Numbered from the stretch's first letter, positions 23,326 to 32,752 are shown. The stretch is 34,268 bases of DNA from Bdellovibrionales bacterium (GCA_005776395.1 SXPJ01000070.1:1-34268); one strand, 5' to 3'. The notes: generated by a model not told the origin, from the letters alone. A program made the numbers and translations.

Positions 23326-26300
23326 ATGAAGTCATTAGTTTATAGCCCTTTTTATACTTATGGCGTTTTAAGTCTGCTTTTATCTTTCCAAGTTTTTTCA
23401 GAGAATTCCCATACCTCTTCTTCCAGACCCATTTCGCCCCCTTCGCAAACGACCATTCCCTGTCTAGACAACTTTAAGTTTATGGAACAGTATGGTCCCT
23501 CTCAGCCACTTTTATCGACAGTTAATCCCCGAAAAATACCAAACTCTATTCGGCCTACTGAAGACTGGGGACATTACAACAGAACATATCCTTCCTCCGG
23601 AAGAGGAGGGGTGGGGGGATATTCCCCGAAGCCTTATGACACATTTATATCCGACGGCAAGGTTTATAACTCTCCACCCGACTCCAATTTCAGGCGTAGT
23701 ATGGCCGATGCATTTCTTTGCTCTCTTGCAAATAATGAAGCTAATTTTAATAGTTTGAATTGGTATCTCAGTCAAAATGACCTGCATCTGAATACATATA
23801 CCAAGAAAGGAGATCAGATCCCTTCTGAATTCGAAAATGGGTGTAGTAGCTTGGCTAACCAGCAAGCTAATCGACGAGCTATAAATAGAGAAATGGTCAA
23901 AATTTTTTCTGACCTTAAAAAGCTACAGAAAGAGAACCAGGATAGTCAAGAGATCGTAGATTTTCTTTATAGTGTATTTAATCAAACTAAGACGAATGAG
24001 ATTTCGTTAACAGACAAAAAGCAGCCATTAGAGTTGATGAAGCCCTTAAAGGATCAAGTGGATAAAATTATTTCTCTAAAGCGTAAGGACAAAGAGAGCT
24101 TGACCCCTAAGGAGGATAGATTTTTAAAGTTTTTCGATGAGTTTACCCAAGGGGCCAACAAATTCAGATTTCAGTATCTAGTTCATCCGGTGATTGGGGA
24201 GTTAATTACCCATGCAGTAGAAACTCAAAATTCGCCGACAGACTTAGGGGATAGTAATCACTTGGAGGCTGCTAGAGTTAAGGTCGCTGAGAACTTAAAG
24301 ATTAACCCCAATGACCTCAAGGCAGATCATGCCCTTTTAGCAGGAGCAATCAAAGACTCACCCATAGATGAGGTGACCCCAGTTATCGCCTGGGCCTACA
24401 AGCATTTTTTGAAGCGAGAAGATGATGGGGTAAGCGATCCGGGAAGACAGGTTTGGATTGATAACGTGAAACAGGGAAAGATGAACCTTTGGGACGCAGT
24501 GAAAGAGATTAGTAAGAGCGATGAGGCACGGAATCTCTATGCGACTCGAACATTTAATTCCGGAATTTTACAGGCCTACAATCTGCTTTACGGAAAGCCA
24601 CCAGCCGGCAAGGTATGGACTGTTAATTCTGATATTGAGAACAGGGCCATTAGAGGAGGAAATTCTGAACTGATAAAAATTGCTGAGGAGATCTTTAATT
24701 TGCCTGGAGCGAAAAAAAATCGATGTGATAATATTGCTGCAAGAGTGACTATTCCTGAGGATGTTGCATTCAGGAGATCTATCGAAGCCATGAATAGGCT
24801 TGAAAATGAGGAGAAGGACAATCCCAAACAAGGTAAAGAGGGAACCCCTTTTAGAGATGCTAGAAACGATCTTTTAAAAACTCTCATCGAGCATGCGCCT
24901 CATGGGCTTTGGAATACGCCTGAGGGATCGAGACTTAAGAGAATTGTTCAGAGCGCTCGTCAACAAGAGGAGAGTTTGAATAGGTCTGTGGATCCCACGA
25001 TTGAAACTTTTACTAAAGTTAATCCTGAACTTAAAGAATGGGTTGGTGCTAGCACAGATTTTTCGAAAAGTTTTAATATTCCGTATCGTTTAGAGAAGGC
25101 AGAACAACTTTCTCAATTAGACCCGGTCTATAGCGATCTTCTTAAGCACCTATCCAAAAAAACAGCAGAGGTTACTTTAAATAGCGATCAGAAAGAGGCT
25201 TTGAAGGAATTTTTAGAGGAGGGAAAATTAGATAAGTTCGTCGAAGCGGTTTTTAATGAAAAGAACACCTCTTTATTCAAGTCTACAGCTGAATTCATTA
25301 GTAAGGGCAGCCCTGAATTTAATAATCTATTTAAAAGCATGGTAAAGTTTTCTCACCTGCCGCAAAAAGATGCTCGTGAGTACAGTGATTTAAGAGCGAG
25401 TCTCAGAGAAAGGTTTGCTAAGAAAAAACTCGAAGATCTGAATCCAGAGGAAAAGAAAAAACTTTTGGGATTAATGCTTCTGGATGAATGGGGCCTTAAA
25501 GGGGTTACCTCTCGAGATAAGCAGAATCGTCAATCCGGCGATTATGATATCAATAATTATTTAGCCGAGCTGAAAAGAGAAAATGAAACGATAGTTAAGA
25601 TTTGTGGTAGCGATGAGGCTTGTAAGCAGAGGACAGACCTAGAGCTATTAAAAACGGCTAAGGATTTTATTGGCCATTATACCGGAATTCCCCCTCACTT
25701 AAGACAGGTTCTTCTTGAACGAAAACTTGCAGAGCCGCATTTAGCGGAGCTAGATAAGATTTTTCAAGCCGAAGAGATAACCGATGCTATTAGAGTTCAG
25801 TACCGTAAAGTCATAGAAAAGCTCACGGCCATTGTGGGTTCGCGTGAAAAGGTGGAAGCTTTGAGTAGCACTCCAAATAGCTATTTAAATCAGGTGAGAG
25901 GCCTCTATGATGTGAATGATCCTAAAAGACAACAATACTATTTTTTCCCTGTGACTAACGGTAAAGAGGGGGCACTTAACCATATCCAAACTCAGATCCC
26001 AGGACGATCTAAAAGGGCTGAACTCAATTTAAAAACCGAAGAGGAGTTTAAGAAATACGAAGAGGAGCTTAAGAGGTATGCTTCAATGCTACCTCAGCAA
26101 CAAGAACAGGTGAAAGCGGCTCTTGAGACCCAAAAGAAACAGAGAGAAATTAACTACCAACTGATTTCCGACCTTAATCTTGTACCTAAAGCTTTAAACG
26201 CTCTAAGAGAAAGTAGAGAAGGTAATGACAAGGAGGGGATGCGTAAACTCTTGACTGCATTAACTCTCATCTCTTCGAATACCCATTCCGATTTAGGGGT

Positions 26301-29300
26301 TAATTTGGCTGCCTACAGTAGCTATAAAAAAGATAGGTCTGAAAGAGATTCATTGGTTAAACCCATTAAGGCTGAGGTCTATCGTCTTCTAAAGGAAAAT
26401 GGATTACTAGGTAATAATGAGAATGCGGAAAGTTTTACTCTTACTAAAGAGCTGTTGGATAAGATGTTTGAAAGCAACAATATCGATACTCAGAATCAGA
26501 GAGCTGCGTTTCAAGATCAAGAAAAGAAATATGAGGAGCTAATTTCACAACTTGCTGAAAAACTTAACATTCCTAAAGACCGTATTTCGAGGTTAGTTGC
26601 AATTCAAGATGATGTAATTCGAGCCCAAGAGGCTCAAGCTTTACCATTGAGCCTTTCGAGAGATCTCAAATCTTCAAAAGAGGGATTTGAAGCGGCTCTT
26701 CTGAATCGTCTTCAAAAAGAGAGAATCTCTCCTGAGCTTCGAGCTAAACTCATTCCAGAGATTAAGGTGTCACCTGCGACTGAAGAGCTTAAGAAAACGA
26801 TTGGGGAGTTGAGAGAGAAGGGGCTTGATTATGAGCCTTTACATAATGAGCTCACTCTTCAGCCTAGAGCCGAACTTGATAAAAAAAGCATTGTAGAGCT
26901 TTTAAAGAAACTACCTCCCGTGGCGATGAGAATTCAGGTTGAAGGGGGTAGGGAGATTACTCTTCCCAGACAAGATGCAGTGAAGGCATTTGAAACTGCT
27001 CTCTTACGGCGGGCGGCCCTCTATGGGGTGAGCGTATTAGACTCGAAATTCGATTTCGGAACGGGACAGTTTAATAATCAAGGTTCAGCGGACAAATCTA
27101 AACATCAGTGGTTCCCTCTCTCCAATGAGACGGCGGCCCGGATAATGATGAAGGTGGTGGCTGACGGTAAGCCGGAGCTTAGTTACGAGTTAAAACCCAT
27201 GAAGCAGATTCGGGAAGAACTTAAACAGGGCTTAGCGAGTATTATTCAGCTTCGAGAGGCTATTAAGAGAAATGATAAGGACATGAAAAGCCTTAAGAGC
27301 GCCTGGGACCTTATCAGCGGTGAATTTTCCTCACCCATTCTCTCTCTGTTTGTGGATAAAGAGGTTATTGACGAGGCTTTAAATTCCAATAACTCACCAG
27401 ATAAAAGAGAGGCAGATAGGATCGATAGACAATTGCGTAATTTGGAGAATTTTATTAAGGGGCATGGCTCCATTCCAATTCCTGGAAGTGAACAGACAAG
27501 TAGTGATTTTGCGAATCAAGATTTAAGATCTCTCCGTAGTAGAACCCTCCAAGATCAGAATCGGGCGCTAGATGAGCAGACTCGTAATGTTCTAAATATC
27601 AGAGATGGAATTCTTATGGTCGCAACATTACCATTGGGTGGAGCTGTCGGCACGCTAGGAAAAACGGGGAAGATAGCTATTGCGTTGAATAAGACCGTTT
27701 TCACCCTTGGAAGAGGAGGGGCTGTGACTCTCAATAGCTTAAGGGCTGTTAAAGGGTTGGAGGCTCTAGCTAAAACTGGAAATCTAGCTACGCGGCTGGG
27801 GGCTAAAAGTTCTTTGGCTTTATTGCGATCGGTGGCGATGATTCCCGCCGCTAATCGGCATGGTCTGATAGTGGCAGGAACATTTCAAGGCATCAAGGCT
27901 GGAGTGGGCGTGACAGTGGAGGGTTGGAAAATTAAATATGGAGAAGATTATATCCAGTCTAGGTTAGAAGAGGCCAAAAAAGATCCCTTAGGTTGGAAGA
28001 AACACAAGGTTCACCCCGGAATATTACAGAAATTTAAAAATAAAGATTCCAATCCTGAACTAAAGAAGGAATACGAAGAAGCGGTTCATCAATTTAATAT
28101 AGAGCAGGAGCTTGATGTCAACGGGGACGGATATATCGATATGCTTCGAGAGGAGACCCGGGATCTCAATTATACTGACGATATAGGGACCCGGTTGAGC
28201 AGTAGAGTATTTAATGGAGATGAACTTAATAGTTTTCTGGGAAGCGCTCAGTTTTTTGCTAATCTCCATTTCCTAGGACATGGCACGGGGGCTATAGGGA
28301 GTAGACTTATTGGAGGCAAGCCGCTTGTTGAGATGCCCTTAGCTGCAACTCTATCTAATCTACAAAATTATTTGGGTAGACCTCAAGCCTGGAAAGAGAA
28401 AACAGAGGCTTTTGAAGAAAAAAGGAAAAGAGAGATGGGGGATAGGTATCAACCCCTAAGTGCAGCAGCACAGTTCTGGTCTATTTTGGGTGAGGATGCT
28501 AAAGAGAATGCGATTTCAGGTGCGGTATTTAGTACTGCTATCGGGGTTAACAATAAAATCATGGGAGGCTTGGGTCTTAAGGGCTCAGGGCTAGGGAAAC
28601 AACTCTTTGGTACGGGGAGTTTCATGGCGACCGATTTAGCTTTGAAAGAGGCTGAGCACTGGGCGAGACATGGAAAATCTCAATTCTCTGGAATGACCAA
28701 TGAGCGAATAGGAGAGAGTTTGTTAGATCATCTCTCAACTGCGGCCTACATTGGGTGGGGCAGTAGTCGAGGATATTTAGATCGAGCCCAACTTAAATCT
28801 CAGCAAGAATCTTTGATGAAGAATGGGATGGATAAATATCGTGAAAGTGCTCGTAAGGAATTTGAAAAGTCACATCAGGGAAAAGAGCTTGAGGAAAGTA
28901 TCGATTATCACATCGAAGGATTGATGAGAAGTTTCGAGGCTCATCAGTATAAAGAGGCTAGCCCTGAATTTATAAAAGAGTTTACTCAATGGAGAGAAAA
29001 AAAGGTGCAAGCATCTCTTAAAGCATTAAAAGAGTTGCAGGCCTCTACCCAAGGGACCCCAGTAGTGAATGAGCCTCTTAAGAAGATTGAACTTAACCTA
29101 TTGGATCTTCAAAAACTTTTGAATGAGGGGGCTTGGAACAAGGTAACAGAGCTCAGAAAAACGATTGATGAGATCGATCTTCAATCAGAAAAAATAGGAA
29201 GTCATATTGAGAAGGAACGAGAGGAACTTGCTGCTTTAGAGAAGAGGAGAATGAATAAATTACGGTCAGGGGATGTGGTAACTGAAGCCGAGAATAAGGC

Positions 29301-29853
29301 TATCCAGGATAAGGATCTTAAAGTTACATTGCTAAGCCAGCAATTAATGGAGGCCACTCGTGCTATGACCCATATGAAGGAGTTTTCGGGATCTATCGAG
29401 CGGTCTGCGGCTGTATTAGGTCAAGACCCCATCGGTTTTAAAAAACTATTTGAAACAGAGGGGATTGATCTTTCGAAAGCTCAAAAAGCGATTGAGGAGC
29501 AAAGAAAACGTCCAGACGTTAAGAATTCTGTGATTCGTTGGCTCAGTGAAAATGGGGTTGCTGATCTTACGCGCGATAGCTCCGGACAGTCAGGAGCTGG
29601 CAGAGGGATAGTGAATAGTCCTGTCGGTAAAGGGGCTGCTAATTTTCCTGTGGTTCACAGAGAGGCTGTGGATATGGTGGTAAAGGCTTATAGAGCACAG
29701 AGTTCGAACAACTCAATTGAAAAACAGCAATTAATTTTGGTTTTAGAGAAACTAGCGCCTTTGGAAGCTGTGAAGCTAGCCAAGGAGGAGGTTAAAGGTG
29801 CGACAGGTGATTTAAAGACTGTTCTTGAAGGGTTTATAGAAAAACACCCGTAA
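23326..29853 (+). CDS. Giant exported protein of unknown family, 2175 residues
   Basis: A signal peptide covers about residues 1-25 (cut near VFS|EN), followed by a Ser/Pro linker. Residues 346-440 resemble DUF4214: AYKHFLKR, a D-x-G-x3-W pattern, GKMNLWDAV, SKSDEARN and a second AYNLLYGK. From there to about 1420 the chain is almost wholly charged and probably helical. Segments at about 1421-1540, 1636-1682 and 1725-1782 are poor in charge and rich in Gly, Ala and Leu. An EF-hand-like loop DVNGDGYID begins at 1597. A coiled coil lies near 1942-1980. All six cysteines fall before residue 770, consistent with disulfides outside the cytoplasm. AAGGTGAGG precedes the ATG by 5 nt. The single long frame and consistent composition make it certain to be a gene. 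Function is unknown; a secreted toxin-like or surface structural protein are both possible. Confidence 0.85.
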   Translation: MKSLVYSPFYTYGVLSLLLSFQVFSENSHTSSSRPISPPSQTTIPCLDNFKFMEQYGPSQPLLSTVNPRKIPNSIRPTEDWGHYNRTYPSSGRGGVGGYSPKPYDTFISDGKVYNSPPDSNFRRSMADAFLCSLANNEANFNSLNWYLSQNDLHLNTYTKKGDQIPSEFENGCSSLANQQANRRAINREMVKIFSDLKKLQKENQDSQEIVDFLYSVFNQTKTNEISLTDKKQPLELMKPLKDQVDKIISLKRKDKESLTPKEDRFLKFFDEFTQGANKFRFQYLVHPVIGELITHAVETQNSPTDLGDSNHLEAARVKVAENLKINPNDLKADHALLAGAIKDSPIDEVTPVIAWAYKHFLKREDDGVSDPGRQVWIDNVKQGKMNLWDAVKEISKSDEARNLYATRTFNSGILQAYNLLYGKPPAGKVWTVNSDIENRAIRGGNSELIKIAEEIFNLPGAKKNRCDNIAARVTIPEDVAFRRSIEAMNRLENEEKDNPKQGKEGTPFRDARNDLLKTLIEHAPHGLWNTPEGSRLKRIVQSARQQEESLNRSVDPTIETFTKVNPELKEWVGASTDFSKSFNIPYRLEKAEQLSQLDPVYSDLLKHLSKKTAEVTLNSDQKEALKEFLEEGKLDKFVEAVFNEKNTSLFKSTAEFISKGSPEFNNLFKSMVKFSHLPQKDAREYSDLRASLRERFAKKKLEDLNPEEKKKLLGLMLLDEWGLKGVTSRDKQNRQSGDYDINNYLAELKRENETIVKICGSDEACKQRTDLELLKTAKDFIGHYTGIPPHLRQVLLERKLAEPHLAELDKIFQAEEITDAIRVQYRKVIEKLTAIVGSREKVEALSSTPNSYLNQVRGLYDVNDPKRQQYYFFPVTNGKEGALNHIQTQIPGRSKRAELNLKTEEEFKKYEEELKRYASMLPQQQEQVKAALETQKKQREINYQLISDLNLVPKALNALRESREGNDKEGMRKLLTALTLISSNTHSDLGVNLAAYSSYKKDRSERDSLVKPIKAEVYRLLKENGLLGNNENAESFTLTKELLDKMFESNNIDTQNQRAAFQDQEKKYEELISQLAEKLNIPKDRISRLVAIQDDVIRAQEAQALPLSLSRDLKSSKEGFEAALLNRLQKERISPELRAKLIPEIKVSPATEELKKTIGELREKGLDYEPLHNELTLQPRAELDKKSIVELLKKLPPVAMRIQVEGGREITLPRQDAVKAFETALLRRAALYGVSVLDSKFDFGTGQFNNQGSADKSKHQWFPLSNETAARIMMKVVADGKPELSYELKPMKQIREELKQGLASIIQLREAIKRNDKDMKSLKSAWDLISGEFSSPILSLFVDKEVIDEALNSNNSPDKREADRIDRQLRNLENFIKGHGSIPIPGSEQTSSDFANQDLRSLRSRTLQDQNRALDEQTRNVLNIRDGILMVATLPLGGAVGTLGKTGKIAIALNKTVFTLGRGGAVTLNSLRAVKGLEALAKTGNLATRLGAKSSLALLRSVAMIPAANRHGLIVAGTFQGIKAGVGVTVEGWKIKYGEDYIQSRLEEAKKDPLGWKKHKVHPGILQKFKNKDSNPELKKEYEEAVHQFNIEQELDVNGDGYIDMLREETRDLNYTDDIGTRLSSRVFNGDELNSFLGSAQFFANLHFLGHGTGAIGSRLIGGKPLVEMPLAATLSNLQNYLGRPQAWKEKTEAFEEKRKREMGDRYQPLSAAAQFWSILGEDAKENAISGAVFSTAIGVNNKIMGGLGLKGSGLGKQLFGTGSFMATDLALKEAEHWARHGKSQFSGMTNERIGESLLDHLSTAAYIGWGSSRGYLDRAQLKSQQESLMKNGMDKYRESARKEFEKSHQGKELEESIDYHIEGLMRSFEAHQYKEASPEFIKEFTQWREKKVQASLKALKELQASTQGTPVVNEPLKKIELNLLDLQKLLNEGAWNKVTELRKTIDEIDLQSEKIGSHIEKEREELAALEKRRMNKLRSGDVVTEAENKAIQDKDLKVTLLSQQLMEATRAMTHMKEFSGSIERSAAVLGQDPIGFKKLFETEGIDLSKAQKAIEEQRKRPDVKNSVIRWLSENGVADLTRDSSGQSGAGRGIVNSPVGKGAANFPVVHREAVDMVVKAYRAQSSNNSIEKQQLILVLEKLAPLEAVKLAKEEVKGATGDLKTVLEGFIEKHP

Positions 29854-30097
29854 GAATCCTAGAATTAGACAACACGCACGAGAGTTCACTATAGGGGTAA
29901 AACAGCGCAATTGCCGAGTGCCCTGACCGCTAAGTTACCTCAACTGAACTCAGGGATTAAATTAGGGTTAAGAAACAAAGCGGGTTCTTTCTAAATAACG
30001 TTGAAGGAGTATTGGGACCAGGTATTTAACTGATTAGTGCTATATCCTCCGCCCTCATAAGAGAGAGTTTTTAGTGATGTTTTTTTGGAACGCTGAA
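29854..30097. other. Spacer between convergent genes with nested dyad
   Basis: No gene seen. CCCTGA (29921-29926) pairs with TCAGGG (29950-29955), enclosing AGTT/AACT (29033-type inner pair at 29933-29936 and 29942-29945). T-runs at 30070-30074 and 30080-30086 are not preceded by a good stem on the plus strand. The end of the giant gene's transcript may lie here. Confidence 0.35.
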
Positions 30098-31510
30098 CTA
30101 AAAAGAAAGGCACTCAAACGAACTGCGCGAAGAATTTAAACCGGTAAGTGCGCTCTTCCCATTTTTCATTAAGAGATCTTTAGCGGCCTCTTTGAGTGCA
30201 TAACCGAAACACTTAGACTCGGTGGGGCTAATAAAGCTTGGTTTGTGAGCATAAAGATAGGTGCTGCAGAGTTTAGGTTTTTGTGTTCTTAGCCACTCTT
30301 TTACCCAGATCTCAGCTGTTAATATCGCTGATAAAGCTAGGCGGTTCACGATGAAAGCCTCGTGCCATTCGGCTACGGTTTTTCCAGTACTGGAAAGTTC
30401 TCCATCTTCATTGACTCTCTCTGAAGGGATTCTTCGACAAGCCGATTCTGTTTTTTTATCGTGGTAATCTGAGGGCATACTTAAAATTTTTACTTTTCCA
30501 AAGATGGCTCGTTGGTCATCGGTATCCAACTTCTCATATTGGTTTTTCAGCTCTTTAACAACGATAAGGTTTCGGCAGCTTGGCTGTTTGAGAGCCTCTT
30601 CAAGATTTGCAATGGCATAGGTGTAATCTAGTTGGCGAAGTTTTTCGATGGCAGAAAAACTATCTTCAATAACAACCATCATCAGAGCGGTGGTTTCCTG
30701 ATTGGGGAGTTGAGTAGGATAGAGCTCTTTGGATCTTTGTCTTAGACTCTCCAAGGAGGGGGTTCCATCCACCGGAATTGGGGAGTTTAATAAGGCATGA
30801 GCTTTTTCGGTGACTTTGGCAAAAAGGTTAGAAATTTCAAGTTCAGCAACCAGATCCTGCTCAAAATAGCTGTGAATCCCTTTCTGTCCTACTGCGATAG
30901 CATCGTGATCTACCGAAGAGTGGTAAGGCATACTGACATCTCCGGTATAGTGGGAGAGAAGGCCTGCATAAGTTAAAATGACTCTGGTTGATAACTCTGC
31001 GTTTTTGTCATCGTTACAGACCTTTGAAAAATGATTTGTGAGAGCAGATCCATAAAGATCTGTAAATTGTTGTGCGCGCCATGGAAGGCTTCCAATATTT
31101 TTGAAGAAATTTTTCACGCTGGAGAATCTATTTTTAGCCTGGGCATAGGTAAGGGGTAGTTTACTTTGAGAAAAACTTTTAGCGTTCATTAAATTGAGAA
31201 GCTTTTCTGAGTCTAAGTAGTGCGATGAAGAACCTAATAAGGTTCCTACCTCTTCCATTCCATGCTCTAAATTTCTCCAGTAGGTGTCAGGAATATTAGA
31301 TAGGTGCCCTTGCTGGTATTGTTTGGATTTAAAGACTCTAAAAAAACTTTGAAAAGATTCTTGCTCCAAAGCACTTAGGTGGGCAGTAGTCCATGAGGGA
31401 TGAGATTTTAGAATTTCCACTGCAGAACGGGCAATAAGATGGTGGCCCACCTCTCCCCACCCGAAGCTAATCTGAGCCCAAATAAACGCAAAAAAAGTTA
31501 GCTTTTTCAT
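30098..31510 (-). CDS. Secreted zinc-dependent phospholipase C/S1-P1 nuclease-fold enzyme
   Basis: A 470-residue exported enzyme. A short signal peptide (1-17) is followed exactly by W18 in WGEVGHH, as required for the S1/P1 and phospholipase C fold, where the mature N-terminal Trp binds zinc. All nine ligand positions are visible: W18, H23, D75, H97, H187, D191, H197, H213, E217. The W-to-H spacing (5) is that of P1 nuclease. The H-x3-D-x5-H spacing fits both families, and the final Glu is as in phospholipase C. The 200-residue C-terminal extension is unrecognised. It should hydrolyse phosphodiester bonds, in either phospholipids or single-stranded nucleic acid; sequence alone does not decide. 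It is divergent from the folate operon and has only a weak ribosome binding site. Confidence 0.8.
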   Translation of the reverse strand: MKKLTFFAFIWAQISFGWGEVGHHLIARSAVEILKSHPSWTTAHLSALEQESFQSFFRVFKSKQYQQGHLSNIPDTYWRNLEHGMEEVGTLLGSSSHYLDSEKLLNLMNAKSFSQSKLPLTYAQAKNRFSSVKNFFKNIGSLPWRAQQFTDLYGSALTNHFSKVCNDDKNAELSTRVILTYAGLLSHYTGDVSMPYHSSVDHDAIAVGQKGIHSYFEQDLVAELEISNLFAKVTEKAHALLNSPIPVDGTPSLESLRQRSKELYPTQLPNQETTALMMVVIEDSFSAIEKLRQLDYTYAIANLEEALKQPSCRNLIVVKELKNQYEKLDTDDQRAIFGKVKILSMPSDYHDKKTESACRRIPSERVNEDGELSSTGKTVAEWHEAFIVNRLALSAILTAEIWVKEWLRTQKPKLCSTYLYAHKPSFISPTESKCFGYALKEAAKDLLMKNGKSALTGLNSSRSSFECLSF

Positions 31511-31602
31511 ACACTTTCAGATTTAGCTGAAATTATTAACCACGGCAATCACCGGTTTTTAGAAAATATTGCAAATTGGGGCTTTTGGGCTAGGATGCCT
31601 CC

Positions 31603-32424
31603 ATGAAAATTTTATCTCCCTGGGTCATGGGTATTTTAAATGTGACTCCCGATTCTTTTTCCGATGGGGGGAAGTTTTTCACCCAAGAGGCGGCTTTGGA
31701 ACGGGCTCGAGTCATGATTCAAGAGGGGGTCGATATTCTTGATGTGGGAGGAGAATCAACCCGGCCTGGAGCAGACCCTGTGAGCTTGCAAGAGGAGATG
31801 GATAGAGTCCTTCCCGTTATTGACACTATTCGAAGAGAGTTTCCTATCACTCTCTCAGTGGATACGACGAAATATGAGGTCGCTAAAGAGGCTATTAAAC
31901 TTGGAGCCACTATCATTAATGATGTGAATGGAGGCAGTGACATTCGTTGGATCTCTCTTTTAACTGATCACTTGGAGGTCCAGTTAATCTTGATGCACAA
32001 AAAAGGGGATCCTAAGACGATGCAGATGAATCCTCAATACCTATTAGGTGTTGTGAGTGAAGTTAAGGAAAAACTGACTCGAAAAGTAAAACAGTTTCAA
32101 GAGGCAGGGATATCTTTAGATCGTTTGTGGCTTGATCCTGGTATAGGGTTTGGAAAGAATTTAAATCACAATCTTGATCTTCTTAGGCATTTAAATACTT
32201 TAGTGGGAGTTGCGGGAAGAGTCGTTATTGGAACCTCACGAAAATCTTTTTTGAGCGCGTTGTTAAAAGATGGAAAGAAATCTATCGAAGAGAGAGAAGA
32301 GGGAACTCTAGCGACCCATCTCTGGGCTTACCAGATGGGAGCTTCAGTATTTCGTGTTCACGACGTAGGTGCTATGAAACGGGCCCTGATAACTTGGGAT
32401 GCTATACAAGATGATTGTTTCTAG
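31603..32424 (+). CDS. folP: Dihydropteroate synthase
   Basis: Condenses hydroxymethyl-dihydropterin pyrophosphate with p-aminobenzoate to form dihydropteroate; the target of sulfonamides. The 273-residue TIM barrel shows MGILNVTPDSFSDGG, GGESTRPGA, VDTTK, INDVNGG, LDPGIGFGKN and GTSRKSF in order. It leads the folate operon; the next gene overlaps its end by 14 nt in another frame. AGGA lies about 8 nt before the ATG. Confidence 0.97.
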   Translation: MKILSPWVMGILNVTPDSFSDGGKFFTQEAALERARVMIQEGVDILDVGGESTRPGADPVSLQEEMDRVLPVIDTIRREFPITLSVDTTKYEVAKEAIKLGATIINDVNGGSDIRWISLLTDHLEVQLILMHKKGDPKTMQMNPQYLLGVVSEVKEKLTRKVKQFQEAGISLDRLWLDPGIGFGKNLNHNLDLLRHLNTLVGVAGRVVIGTSRKSFLSALLKDGKKSIEEREEGTLATHLWAYQMGASVFRVHDVGAMKRALITWDAIQDDCF

Positions 32425-32752
32425 AGAAGTTACATTTAAAGCCTATCATTCGCATCATGGGATGCTTTTTGAGCCTAATCACCCCCATGATTTTTCTGTG
32501 GTTATTGGAATTGAAGGTGAGTGCAACGAAGAGGGGTTTGTTTGTGATTATCGTGCAGTTAAACGAACCTTTAATCGATTAATAAAAAAGAGACTGCATG
32601 AACAGAACCTCGATCTCCTTTTTGAGTTTCCAACCTCTGAAAATCTAGCAAAATGGATTTGGAATGAACTTAAGATTTTTTATCCTCTCTCGTTCATTGA
32701 AGTAAGGGAAAAGGCTCATTCTAGGGCTGTTTACCGAGAAGCTAAAATATGA
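32411..32752 (+). CDS. PTPS-III-type 6-pyruvoyltetrahydropterin synthase homologue, probable FolB substitute
   Basis: A 113-residue pterin enzyme of the QueD/PTPS family. Zinc ligands are H13 (FKAYH), H24 and H26 (NHPH). Further family blocks are CDYRAVKR and PTSENLAKWIW. The catalytic cysteine of QueD and PTPS is replaced by glutamate, E21 in FEPNHPH (E-x2-H-x-H). In PTPS-III enzymes this Cys-to-Glu change lets the enzyme form 6-hydroxymethyl-dihydropterin from dihydroneopterin triphosphate and stand in for FolB. It lies between folP and folK, where folB is often found. ATG 32411 is taken as start because the family then begins correctly; ATG 32399 is also possible. The pathway role is inferred from residue and context. 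Confidence 0.85.
   Translation: MIVSREVTFKAYHSHHGMLFEPNHPHDFSVVIGIEGECNEEGFVCDYRAVKRTFNRLIKKRLHEQNLDLLFEFPTSENLAKWIWNELKIFYPLSFIEVREKAHSRAVYREAKI

Noticed and set aside
23492-23865. Open frames on both strands inside the start of the giant gene
   Set aside because: They are alternate-frame readings of a gene with a signal peptide and ribosome binding site; no independent start signals.
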